From Lineus longissimus (lineage: Eukaryota; Nemertea; Pilidiophora; Heteronemertea; Lineidae), in assembly GCF_910592395.1 (NCBI RefSeq), contig NC_088318.1, forward strand, positions 17,608,349-17,672,348: DNA of 64,000 bases. Direction: 5' to 3'. Shown one piece after another: positions 10,208 to 22,576 of this stretch; the stretch's first letter is position 1; the number at the start of each line of letters is the position of its first letter. The translations under genes were made by a program, and so were the position numbers. Below the pieces are notes generated by a model that searched no databases, was not told the origin of the DNA, and saw only the letters and a program-made list of their open reading frames with translations.

Positions 10208-11835
10208 GGCTGAAGATTACGCTAGCACTAACACAGTCAGAGTAATAATGTGATCAGTCCTTTACTGTCATAGACAACACTTTTAATCCAATGCTGAAGA
10301 CTAACATTGAAGCACCAGTCTCGACGACGTACAGCAGTTGCATTTCGGTAATAGCTTCATACCATATCATTTTCTGTAGAGATGGCCGGAACATTCCGTA
10401 TTTTCACATATATATGACGTCATATATCACAACGCGATAGTGAAGTTTGTGAGTTGTTATTCTGATATCTATTCCGCAAGTATTACATCTGCATTTTGCC
10501 TCATGTACAGAGATCATTTGCCAGTCGGACTGCCTGCAAGGACATTACAGTAAAAATACACATATATATTCCTTCTCGAACTAACTAACTTTAACAACAA
10601 AATTGACGGTTTTACATTACATACTTGTATCAATTTGAAAGCAACTGCGAGCGATCATTTGATATGAACTACAAATGCAAAAAAAACAAATTGCATTGTG
10701 AATGTGGCATGTTGGTCGTCATGAAACTATGCCTTTTGCACCATTGTGCTGGACTTCAAAGAACTTCGAGTTGTTTCTTTTTGTTAATCGTAGTCCGCCT
10801 CGGAAGATAGATGAAATATCGTCTTGTGAAAAATGCTGTAGTGTAACAAATGAACCCCCGATCCTTTGTTGATTACTAATTTACAGAGTAACCAAAGTTA
10901 GGTAATCTGAGCTAACAAAAATACCCAAAGTGAAACTGTCTAAAGATGTTAGATGTCGCAGATGTGTTTCTTTCGTCACGTGAATCGGGCCTAGCGTTTC
11001 GACAGTTCCATTGTGTTCTATTTCTAACAGACGTAACCAGTCATGGAACAGAAACCATGGAAACATCTGCCGAAGTAAAATGGTTTGGCGCTCGATTGAC
11101 AACATGCCCTTTGGCTGGTCGTATCCTCAAGATCAGCATGTGTCGTCGTATTTAGTTCTCCACCAGTCGGAAATCAACTTCTTCAGACCTTATTCTTGGA
11201 AAATACTTAATGGGTTACACTCGTTTTACACCAGTGTTACACAATTTACACTTGAGTGTTACCTTGGTGTTACACGTGTGCTTACCATACTCGGTGTTGA
11301 GAGCATCCAAATGCTATCCCACCAACAATGCAATACCAACGGCTAACACCTTCTCATGCCCATGTCTTGAACATTACCCGATTGTTTATACTCAAATTAA
11401 ATTCTCTTGTCGGTTCTTTCTCTCGCAACAAATCCAGTGTTTCCTCAGGGATCATCACTGGTTAGTCAGGTTACTCTGTGCTGGTATGTTAGGAGTTAAC
11501 CTTTTTACATGCATGCCCCAATTTTTACAAACAGGCTTCCGAGACTCAATGTTCGTTATCATCGCATGCATAGTTACCGATCTTTATCTTTGTCCCGATG
11601 TCTGCACATCCCGGTCGCAAACTCACCACGTTGATGTGTGTTGGTAGACGGGGCGTTACCTCTTCTAGATGACACATGCGGCTGTGGAATGTACTCTATC
11701 CTTCTGATGATCCTTCTGATGGAAGCACGGTGCTTCAGGTTATTCGACCTGTCCTAACCGTACCGACGTATTAAGAACCTCATTGTGGGTGTCCGTAATC
11801 CTGTTTTAAATTCATTGCTTCACCTAACACATAGT
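10208..11835. repeat. diverged upstream flank of GPCR copy 3
   Basis: It is homologous to the other flanks at both ends (10208-10660 and 11330-11830), but the middle is different or inserted. The stretch 11210-11290 is shared only with 718-790 at the left edge. No domain-bearing frame is seen; the frames of 74-145 codons do not resemble known proteins. Confidence 0.65.
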
Positions 11836-11839
11836 ACTT

Positions 11840-12545
11840 GGGGAACATCTACCAAATGATCGGTCATGCAGCTGGTACTAGGAGAGCATCCAGCAAATGA
11901 TCGGTCATGCAGCTGGTCCTTGGAGAGCATCCAGTAAATGAATGGTCATGCAGCTGGTACTTGGAGAGCATCCAGTAAATGATCGGTCATGCAGCTGGTA
12001 CTTGGAGAGCATCCAGTAAATGAATGGTCATGCAGCTGGTACTTGGAGAGCATCCAGTAAATGAATGGTCATGCAGCTGGTACTTGGAGAGCATCCAGTA
12101 AATGATCGGTCATGCAGCTGGTACTTGGAGAGCATCCAGTAAATGAATGGTCATGCAGCTGGTACTTGGAGAGCATCCAGCAAATGATCGGTCATGCAGC
12201 TGGTCCTTGGAGAGCATCCAGTAAATGAATGGTCATGCAGCTGGTACTTGGAGAGCATCCAGTAAATGATCGGTCATGCAGCTGGTACTTGGAGAGCATC
12301 CAGTAAATGATCGGTCATGCAGCTGGTACTTGGAGAGCATCCAGTAAATGATCGGTCATGCAGCTGGTACTTGGAGAGCATCCAGTAATTGATCGGTCAT
12401 GCAGCTGATACTTGGAGAGCATCCAGTAAATGATCGGTCATGCAGCTGGTACTTGGAGAGCATCCAGTAAATGATCGGTCATGCAGCTGGTACTTGGAGA
12501 GCATCCAGTAAATGAATGGTCATGCAGCTAGTACTTGGAAGGCAG
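11840..12545. repeat. minisatellite array D, homogenised 41-bp
   Basis: About 17 very uniform monomers with a strict 41-bp period contain GAGAGCATCCAGTAAATGA followed by a TCATGCAGCTGGTAC block. They are much more alike than those of arrays A-C, which indicates recent local homogenisation. Confidence 0.95.
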
Positions 12546-12877
12546 ATGAAATCTGCAAGAAGTCAATGTTTTTGAAGCAGAGTTAACTTCGATATTTGGG
12601 TTTAACCAAAAGCTTTCTCTATTGTATTAAGCGGAGAATAGAAGCACCTGTGTGCATGGAGGGGGGGGGGGGGGGTGATGTTAGAATAAGATTACACCAA
12701 CACCTCGCAAATCGGCCAAAGGGATAGCCTTATAGCTCGATTTAAAGGTCTGGAATAATGCCTGTCCAAACTCGCAAAATTGCGGGCTAAGGCGGATTAA
12801 GATTTACCAGAGCTGTTCTTTAAAGGCCTTCTTTATAACGCACGGCAATCTTAGCCCTTGTTACATGGTGTTCACCA
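12546..12877. other. spacer 3' of GPCR copy 4, empty MITE site
   Basis: It contains 15 consecutive G (about 12661-12675) and the unoccupied MITE target with a single TAA at 12788-12790. No gene is seen. Confidence 0.7.
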
Positions 12878-13873
12878 TCAGCGTGATGTTTTCTGTTTTG
12901 AACGGAGGCGTAGAAGTGAGCGGAGATCATTCTTGAATTTGGAACTGCTGGCCAAGTAGAGATAGAAGTTAATGGCTGTGTTTGAAATGCCAAAGATCAA
13001 TGCGATTTCCCATGAGACCCACCTGGCGGCAGGGTGTGAAACAAGAATATCGCCCATGCAACAAAACCATATGATCTGATCCACCGTAGCCGGGAGGAGA
13101 AGTGCAAGAACAACAGTTACTATAACTATCAACATGATAGTCATTGAGCGTTCCTGCTTTGAATTCATCTTAGACTCGGAGCTCACCTCTTTCAGTTCTG
13201 AACTTTCTAGCCGTAGACTGAGAATAATCGCTGGGTTTAGAAAAATAAGGCATACTATTGGGATAATCGTATCTGCAATTTGATTAATGGTGTCGAAGGC
13301 TAAACGATAACCTTCCAAAAATTTAGGACCATCACAAATTATATAACCATTCTCATCGACTTTTGACGTAACAAGTGCAGCCGGACCGTAAATCGCGAAG
13401 TGAAAAGTGATATTTAGAATAAGTTGTATTTTAGCTCTTTTCATTGTGCACCAAGAGACAGCTCTGAGCGGGAATCTTACTACAATCAGCCTGTCAGTGG
13501 CAACAATTACGACTTGCCACAGCGAGCTGTGAAATGCTATGTAGCCAAGACAGAAAAATAGCCCACATAGTAAATCAAGAACGATGCTCACTTTGAGAAC
13601 GTTTGGTTGAAGGTTTACGACCAGTCTGGGCAGTAACATGAATAAGATTGCTATCGTATCCGATACGGCTAATACTTTGAGGTGGAAACACATGACGCTA
13701 GCTCGATTCTTGGGTAGGTTCATGACGAAGAAGCTCAGGGTGTTTCCTACCAACCCTAAGAGTAGTACCATCGGGTATGCAATCCTTTGGAGGTAGAAAG
13801 TGAAACCAATGAGAGGGTCGGAAACATCTTCAGAAGGGGACGTATCCATTCTTTTTGGTGCTACTTGGGACAC
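12878..13873 (-). CDS. class A (rhodopsin-like) GPCR, copy 4
   Basis: An intact intronless frame of 331 aa. It is five residues longer than the other copies because the shared stop is lost, so the tail ends in KQKTSR. The N-terminal segment is copy-3-like (Val4, Val17, Phe26, Val36), and loop 2 to TM7 is copy-2-like (Lys184, Phe193, Leu222, Trp285, Trp288). TDRL, Cys103/Cys180 and NTAINFYLY are present. The last change, Arg for Gln before the terminal SK, may alter the C-tail. Role and ligand are as uncertain as for the other copies. Confidence 0.9.
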   Translation of the reverse strand: MSQVAPKRMDTSPSEDVSDPLIGFTFYLQRIAYPMVLLLGLVGNTLSFFVMNLPKNRASVMCFHLKVLAVSDTIAILFMLLPRLVVNLQPNVLKVSIVLDLLCGLFFCLGYIAFHSSLWQVVIVATDRLIVVRFPLRAVSWCTMKRAKIQLILNITFHFAIYGPAALVTSKVDENGYIICDGPKFLEGYRLAFDTINQIADTIIPIVCLIFLNPAIILSLRLESSELKEVSSESKMNSKQERSMTIMLIVIVTVVLALLLPATVDQIIWFCCMGDILVSHPAARWVSWEIALIFGISNTAINFYLYLASSSKFKNDLRSLLRLRSKQKTSR

Positions 13874-14885
13874 GGCTGAAGATTACGCTAGCACTAGCAC
13901 AGTCAGAGTAATAATGTGATCAGTCCTTCACTGTCATAGACAACACTTTTAATCCAATGCTGAAGACTAACATTGAAGCACCAGTCTCGACGACGTATAG
14001 TAGTTGCATTTCGGTTATAGCCTCATACCATGACATTTTCTGTACATGGTTGAGTTTGAGATGGCCGGAACATCCCGTATTCTCCTTTATATGACGTCAT
14101 CTATCAAGTTGGCGAGTCGTAATTCTGATGTCTACTCAGCAAGTATTGCCAACAGCATTTTTCCTCATCTACAGAGATCATTTGCCAATCGGACTGCCTG
14201 CAAGGACATTCATATACCAGTAATAAATACACATATATATTCAACACTAACAACGAAATTGTCGGTTTCGCATTACATACTTGTATTAATATCAAAGCAA
14301 CTGCGAGCGGTCATTTGATATGAACTACAAATGCTAAAAAACATTTGCATCGTGAATGTGTCAATACTAACAGCTAACGCTTTATCAACCCCAAGGCTTG
14401 AACATACCCGATTGTTTATGATTAACATGTAGATCGGAAATTCAATTCCTTTGGCAGTTCTTTCGCCCGCAACAAATCCAGTGTTTCTGACTTCCTCAGT
14501 GACCATCACTGGTACATTAGGAGTTAACCTTTTGACATACATGCCCCCATTTTACACACAAGCTTCAGAGACTGTCGATGTTCGTTATCATCGCGTGCAT
14601 AGTTACCAATCTTTATCTTTGTCCCGATGTCTGCACATCCCGGCTGCACACTCACCACGTAAATGTGAGTTGGTAGACGGGGCGTTACGTCTTCTACATG
14701 ACACACGAGGCTGTGGAATGTACTCTATTCTTCAAACATAAAGTTGTAATGATCCTTGTGATGGAGACACTGTGCTTCAGGGCATTCGACCTATCTCAAC
14801 TGTACCGACGTATTAAAAACCTCATTGTGGCTGACATTCTGTCTGTCCGTAGTTGAGTTCATGGCTTAACACCACACATAGTAGG
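13874..14885. repeat. upstream flank of GPCR copy 4
   Basis: It is nearly identical to 3479-4480, including the about 305-bp segment deleted from unit 2. No separate gene is supported. Confidence 0.8.
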
Positions 14886-14889
14886 TCTA

Positions 14890-16150
14890 CTACTTTGAGC
14901 GCATCTACCAAGTGCATGGTCATGCAGCTGGTACTTGGAAAGCTCCTACCGAATGAATGATCATGCAGATGGTACTTGGAAGGTTCCTACCAAATGAATG
15001 GTCATGCAGCTGGTACTTGGAGCATCTACCAAATGAATGATCATGCAGATGGTACTTGGAAGGTTCCTACCAAATGAATGGTCATGCAGCTGGTACTTGG
15101 AGAGCTCCTACCAAATGAATGGTGAGCAGCTGGTACTTGGAGCATCTACCAAATGAATGATCATGCAGATGGTACTTGGAAGGTTCCTACCAAATGAATG
15201 GTCAGCAGCTGGTACTTGGAGCATCTACCAAATGAATGATCATGCAGATGGTACTTGGAAGGTTCCTACCAAATGAATGGTCATGCAGCTGGTATTTGGA
15301 GCATCTACCAAATGAATGATCATGCGGACGGTACTTGGAAGGTTCCTACCAAATGAATGGTCAGCAGCTGGTACTTGGAGCATCTACCAAATGAATGATC
15401 ATGCAGATGGTACTTGGAAAGTTGCTACCAAATGAATGGTGAGCAGCTGGTACTTGGAGCATCTACCAAATGAATGATCATGCAGATGGTACTTGGGAAG
15501 TTCCTACCAAATGAATGATCAGCAGCTGGTACTTGGAGCATCTACCAAATGAATGATCATGCAGATGGTACTTGGAAGGTTCCTACCAAATGAATGATCA
15601 TGCAGCTGGTACTTGGAGCATCTACCAAATGAATGATCATGCAGATGGTACTTGGAAGGTTCCTACCAAATGAATGGTCAGCAGCTGGTACTTGGAGCAT
15701 CTACCAAATGAATGATCATGCAGATGGTACTTGGAAAGTTCCTACCAAATGAATGGTCATGCAGCTGGTACTTGGAGCATCTACCAAATGAATGATCATG
15801 CAGATGGTACTTGGAAAGTTCCTACCAAATGAATGGTCAGCAGCTGGTACTTGGAGCATCTACCAAATGAATGATCATGCAGATGGTACTTGGAAAGTTC
15901 CTACCAAATGAATGGTCATGCAGCTGGTACTTGGAGCATCTACCAAATGAATGATCATGCAGATGGTACTTGGAAAGTTCCTACCAAATGAATGGTCATG
16001 CAGCTGGTACTTGGAGCATCTACCAAATGAATGATCATGCAGATGTTACTTGGAAAGTTCTTACCAAATGAATGATCATGCAGATGGTACTTGGAAAGTT
16101 CCTACCAAATGAATGGTCAGCAGCTGGTACTTGGAGCATCTACCAAATGT
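14890..16150. repeat. minisatellite array E with dimeric higher-order repeat
   Basis: Two monomer types alternate. One of about 39 bp has TTGGAGCATCTACC and GATCATGCAGAT; one of about 39-41 bp has TTGGAAGGTTCCTACC and GTCATGCAGCT or GTCAGCAGCT. They form a dimer of about 78-80 bp repeated some 14 times. The array ends abruptly at 16149, where unique DNA begins. It is the right-hand border of the GPCR array. Confidence 0.92.
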
Positions 16151-19100
16151 GGATTTGTTGATATATTATATTACAATTAAGTATGTTCCTGCATACTTGA
16201 TCTGACAAGAAACCAGCGAACATTGATAAAGATTGTCAGCAGAACAGAAACTTTAGCTTTTCGGAATAACAAAAAAGGTTTATAAGACGACTAGGTCAAT
16301 GGTTATTGTTTGTGATAATGGTGTGTGAAGGAACTGCCCATATGCACAACTGGTACAGCAGAACAAAAAGTCAAAAGCACGTACATTGATCAGGGCTGAT
16401 GACTGTTATAGTAGCGTGTACACCATGGCTTGGTATTCTTTTCCTTGGAAAGAAGCCAATACCATTACCTGTTTTCTGTTGTCGTGTTGTACAAACCTCT
16501 TATCTCGTCTTATTGTTCCCGATGCTTCGTGGGATCTCATATCATGATTACCCCTCTCAAAAGTAGCAAGGCCTTTGTCATAACAGCCCTTATTGAGATA
16601 TTAAATGGACAAATGGAGATGCCCTCCTTATCATATCTGTACCCTTTACTCTTGTCTTCTCTCATGGCATATGGCGGCCTCTCAAGCTTTGATCTCGCCG
16701 GAGTAAGAACAGTCGTACAAGAACAAAGCTGGCCGATACTGGTTTCTGGAAGAATGGCTTGCATACTACTTTTCTCGATCGCGATATGGCCATTTGGCTT
16801 GAAAGGAGGAGGCCTTCCTTATCATCTCTGTCACCATTATGTCTGTGTATTCTTATTGCATGTCGGCCGATTGGCTAATGCTTTGGTCTAGGAAAAGCGG
16901 CTACGAGATGAGCAGCCGCTACTGAATAAAATAGAGCTAAATCTAGTCAAGTGGTAGTGCCTGGAACAGAAGGTTTCTTACAAGTTGTACGATTCGCTGA
17001 TGGTGCGCTTTGAAATATCAAAACACTGTTTCGTTGATAGGTCGTAAGATGAATGATGTTGGCCCTCTCATCATAGTCGAATTCAAATCTTTCTGAAGTG
17101 ACGGCTACTATATGTCGGTACTTTGGCCCTCTCCAACATTAGGAGATGCTGCAACGCCATAAAACCTCATCAATATAAAGCAATCACCGACAAGCCAGGT
17201 GGAAATGAATAATTGAACATTCCATCACCGTGTAGAGAAAAAAGAACTGAAGATTTTTTAGCCGCGCGATTCTTTCGCTATAAGAAAAAGATAAGCTGGA
17301 GATCGATAAATCCCAGTGCTTTATTGCAATAAGACTACACAGCAAGTCTGCCTATTGCTCTATGAGAAAGTAGCGAGGGATATCTGGGATCTATTACAAA
17401 TAATCTGTCTGTTTTGAGTGGCCATGGAATCATCAAAATATAACAAGAAGTTGCAGATTTTAAACAAACTGCATGGTCGTGCACTATTTGTGATGAACAT
17501 AATATAGTCATATCAAGCATCGCTGTCAGGTGAAATTGGAGTCATGGAAATTACCCGTTCCACCTGCGGCATTCGCTCGATTAAAGAACGAAACAGCTTC
17601 TCGATGTCTATGAAAAATAAAAATAATTGATGATGCAGTTAAATCCTGCTCTGGTATAGCTTAATGATGAACTTTTAATGCCTCATGTTGTTAAAAAGGC
17701 AATGAAGAGGGTTTAGAATATTTTACTGTTGCAGTTTCTATGTGATTTAGTTCCAACTGTTTCAGTGGACCGGCAGTACATTTTAGTTGTGACACATGGA
17801 GGAATTAACAGAGAGTAGAGGAAACTTTGCCATAAATAACGCTGCAGGACCCATTACTTTGTAGCCGAATGCGCATCATCACACTTTCTTAGTTCAGAAA
17901 TCCGTATAATATGAGTTGCGTCAGTGACTTCACACACGATGATCTCTTGCTGATCCTTTAATGTATGGACAAGAAGATCCCCTTTTCAGCAAAGGTATAT
18001 AGCACTAGACCGATGTAATTCCCTAGGTACACGTGCAGCCTGTCTTTGAAGGCGTATTTATCCCATCCTCTTTCGCTCGAAAGAACTTTTTAATTTCTAT
18101 TTTTAGTGAATCCGACTTAGATTCTAAAGGTCACCGTGACTTCACTATCAGCCCAGCTCAGTTGTCGTTCTTTGGTAAAAAGTGTCGATTCTTTGTAATA
18201 ACGTTAATAGCTTTTACTTGTAAAGATGATAATCCATGACGAACACACGGTTATCTTGTCAATTCGTATGATACACGCCGTTGGCGTTTAATAAGAAGTC
18301 GTTTGAAACTTTTGTTTGCACCGACGATATTCGTTTAGATCAGCCAATACATCAGCCAAAATAATGGCACTGATCAGAATAAACCGAGGCCACACTGGTT
18401 CAGTGTCTCTTTAAGGTAAACTTACTGTAACATGTGACCAAACTTCTCAGAGCGCCCCATCTTCGATCAGGCGGAGCTGCTATCGAGATATTGAATAAGA
18501 AATTAGTTATACCTTTGCTTCCAATATGTAGCCTTTTAATAGAGGAGGTCATTGCGTTTTATGAGAAAATGTCTAGTTTTCATTATGATAAAGGTTCATT
18601 GTGCATTGTATTCAGTACCACTTAGATGAAAGCATATTATGTCTATTTGCACTGTGGAAACATCGTTTGAGATGGATTAATTATGCAACACTCTACTTAA
18701 CCATATAGAAACACTTTTTCTCCATTCGAGTGACAATTCTAGTCATGTATAGCTGGGTTTATGTAAACAGTCTGCGTTGACAAATGGAAATATATTGATG
18801 TGTTTCTTTTTACGATGCTCCGCGCACTGCCTTTGACGTATTGTTGGCCTTTCATATAAAAGCTGTTTTTCCCAAAGCATCAAAGGTTCTAATATAAGGG
18901 CAAGAATGCAACTGAAAATACACAAAGCTGAAAGTAGTAGTTTCATTTTCCATGTGCACCTCACGAACACATTGTTACCATTTATTGTTTCTTCTCTTGC
19001 TCTCTGGCATGTTTGTACATTCTAAAGGTTATGCTGTATTCTTATAAATGAAATCATGTCAAATAAACCATAGGCGACTGCATTTCTCTCGCTAAAATGT

Positions 19101-20234
19101 AATGCCTTCCACTGCCAATGATTTAAAAGCTACCGTTGCTGGGATCTGATACCATCATAGTTAATCCCCTTGGCCCTGGCGTATCCTATTTCCCGATATT
19201 CACCGGGAGTCAGTTTAAACGAATACATATACGGTACATGTATCGCTCATCCAAGTCGATACAGCGTTCTCTCAGTGAAGAAGCAGCTGTGTCGGCGATA
19301 TGACACTGTCAGGCAGTTTTCTGAGGGATTGAAATTGTCACGTGGGGTACCTGAAATATGACAGGGAATTATTTATGGGATTGTAGACATCTTCTCTGGA
19401 TTCATACGAACCCAGAAATGTATAGATTATGGTGCCTGTGATGGATGATTAGGCCTCAGCAGGAACCGAAAGACTACTTCGTGTCGGTTGCCCTGGGCCT
19501 ATTTGACGTTGCCCTTGACACCGTCCTCCTCGCTGTGTATTGCAACGTAAGCGACTGACGCCCCTCAGTCTGTGTGTCTAAACAAGCATTGTCTGCCAGT
19601 AACGATGGTTCATATTGCCAACAGTTTACCTGGCGTGCCATGTTGTAGAAGTTATTAGCTACTGGGGCGGGTAAGATTGGAGGGTGATATTTGAGAGGCA
19701 ATCGAGACGCCAAATCATGGTTATATCATCTCCGTAATGGACTCCGTGATCGCTGGTATAAGGCAAATAATGAACTACTGCGTTTCGTTGGAATAGTGGA
19801 TATTGTATCAAAGACCTTTGCTTTGTTTCTGGCTTGAAAGGTTGATAAGGAAATCACTATGGGTGAGAGGAGGGCGTGAGACGTGTGCTTCTTAATCTTA
19901 TGCCACAAGAAAGGTCAAAAGGCAACGGGTGACCAAGCTGGTGTGATCCTGGTATGGGTAAAGACTTCACAATGCCTTTCCTAGGATGGAGTCAACAAAA
20001 TGTGTCTATTGATCAGCTGGTTTTTCGTACTGAGCGGCCATTTCATATAGGTGGGTTCCCGATAGGTAAAAGCAAGACAGCGCTTTTCACAGCTGATATC
20101 AGTCTGCACTTCGACGAACCAGTTAACCAATAAGCGGCTGGCAGAAATATCATTCAGTCCCTGCAATACAAAATGTGAAATAATGTTCAGTCATTAACAA
20201 AATAGGCTTACGTGATGTCCAATCAGATGATCGT
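16151..20234. other. gene-poor stretch, nothing recognised
   Basis: I find no exon with a recognisable domain. The 153-codon open frame at 16430-16891 is hydrophobic but has no family marks and no splice context. The first exon or exons of the arrestin-like gene downstream must lie somewhere left of 22577, and I could not place them. Confidence 0.4.
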
Positions 20235-20524
20235 GACACACATTAACGGCAACTTCCCTTTATGAGAAGCCAAGTATCCGCCTCGCAGCCTTGACACACA
20301 TTAACGGCAACTTCCCTTTATGAGAAGCCAAGTATCCGCCTCGCAGCCTTGACATACATTAACGGCAACTTCCCTTTATGAGAAGCCAAGTATCCGCCTC
20401 GCAGCCTTGACATACATTAACGGCAACTTCCCTTTATGAGAAGCCAAGTATCCGCCTCGCAGCCTTGACACACATTAACGGCAACTTCCCTTTATGAGAA
20501 GCCAAGTATCCGCCTCGCAGCCTC
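20235..20524. repeat. 58-bp tandem repeat, 5 copies
   Basis: Five head-to-tail copies of a 58-bp unit start with GACACACATTAACGGCAACT or the variant GACATACATT. Starts are at 20235, 20293, 20351, 20409 and 20467, an exact 58-bp period. Copies are almost identical. The repeats are contiguous with no spacers, so this is a minisatellite and not a CRISPR. Confidence 0.95.
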
Positions 20525-22576
20525 TGGTAGTTCATAGGATTGATATAAACACAATCGGTTTCCCCTCTGTCCGATTCTTGTGTACTTTGTATTCATCTGA
20601 GCTGACATCTCGTCCTGGGGGTGAACCACAGCGATTAGACTAATGACTCGGAAACGTGATGCGCTGAATACAGTCGATGACATTACTAAATACTTTGTGG
20701 GGAAAGACTTCAAACTTTCATAGGAGAGTATATTGGTTTCTTAGAGAGTACAAGCAATGATTGTCATAGAGTGTCCTCCGGAGAAAATAATGAGCCCAAG
20801 TCACTTTCTTTCTCCATGTTTGACATTCTCTCTCCTTCTGTATAGCTCTTGCCTTACTCATGTTACAATAAGATCAATATACGACATGGCCTTGTCACAG
20901 ACATACATCCTTTAGCACTTCCCCCGAGGCTGTTCATCATCTTATTCCCCGCTCTAGATCCCTCCTTAGGGCTAAGAGTTTCGGGGAGATCAATTATGCA
21001 TCTGGTGATTGGCTTTTAGACATGTAGGGCTGTGCAGTTTGTGCAAGCCTTGGCTGATTGTTAGCTAAAGGACATGGAGCTTATAGAGTTATGCTCTGTT
21101 TGACCCATCGGACTGCCTTTAATAAATAACGAAAGGATGATAACCACCCATCCTGGCCGATATCCAAGCCATATTCATAACATTATTGTCATACTGCCCT
21201 GTAGAATGAAAGTGTTGATTGAAAAACGTAATCAAGTGCCGTATCTTGTCCGCCTGTGGCACCTTCCGTAATGTCATTTCTTTTCCGATAGTCCAATATA
21301 CCAACAATATCAGTAGTTTATACAACCTTGTATAACACATATTGTAGCCATAGACACACAATGCTGATATCTATATTAGTTCCCCGAGATCGCTAAGATT
21401 TTGAATAGTCATACAAGCTATTCGGCGAAGGTCATGTGCAAATTTATATTGCAAATCATACAAAGGCCGGACACTTTTCCCAGGGGAACAATTTCTATAC
21501 TCCTACAACGGCAACTCGATTGTCAGTAATGTGATGAAATAATTGCTTGGCTGCCTCACAAATAACTGAAAATTGTCAATTTATATACAATGTGACCCGA
21601 CAGTAATTGTGATGGCCAGATCTCAGATTCACCTCTACCTTAAGCACAAATATCGTGATTGAATAAACTGAGTCATGTCAACAAGATTTAGGGACAGGAA
21701 GTGGTAATCACAAGTTCAACATACGGCCATGATGCCGCCATGTTGACCGAAAATCACGTGATTAAGCCATCAAAGCTACCCCACTGATTCGAATACAACC
21801 GATATTAGATCCTTTGAAGCTCGCTGACTATATCGAATAGAGTGTATGTGTCTAGCTGGTTGGCTGGCTGGGCTAGGATGAGCCAGATAAAGGCAAAGTC
21901 AGCTGGGAATGACATATCAAAGGCTGAAAGATCAGTCTGTTTGTGAAAGTATTGGAGTTTCTGATTGGATCTGTGAATGACCGGAAACGGCCAATACAAG
22001 GACGTTAAGGAAAGCGTCTGATTGGCAATCATGGCAGTCCATGTCTGTCTGCTTTCCGTTGATGGATTCTGCACGTATGATTAAAAGGTTAGATTCGCCC
22101 ATTCATTGACAGATACTGCATGATGCTATTTCCTTATGTGGATTGAATACCAAGTCGTTTTCACCTGAGCATGAGGTTGCAACCCAGTCGCGATATTGAC
22201 GGAAATGGCGAATATTGGAATATTCAAGATAGATTGATAACGATGTTTGCATTGCCCATTGCAATATATTGCGTCGATAATATGTGGGGAGATGCTGGAA
22301 TCAGTAATTCAGTATAGAGGCTCGCCCAGAGTTTGATTCGATGTTCTTCTAAGGTCCAGTGGCTCCTTGGCTGGCTTAGCTGTTGGCCGGCACTCCTACT
22401 TCTTTCTTAATCTTTTAGTAGTTAATTTGTTCTTCATTTGCAGCGATCTGAAGGTACTGAAAAAGATGTGGCGGTGCTCTCGGTCATGCGAAGTTAGTCA
22501 AGTAAGGTGAGCCATGTATCCAAGGCCACCGCCTTTTTCTCGTTTACTGACTATTTCTCACCACTTCCCGTTGCAG
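20525..22576. other. no gene recognised upstream of arrestin-like exons
   Basis: I see nothing coding with confidence. A possible acceptor before 22442 opens a short frame that does not resemble the arrestin N-terminus. Confidence 0.35.

Noticed and set aside
16430-16891. 153-codon open frame
   Set aside because: It has no recognisable family, an odd hydrophobic composition and no splice or repeat context. It is probably chance.
20235-20524. CRISPR array
   Set aside because: Units are contiguous with no variable spacers, and the window is eukaryotic.
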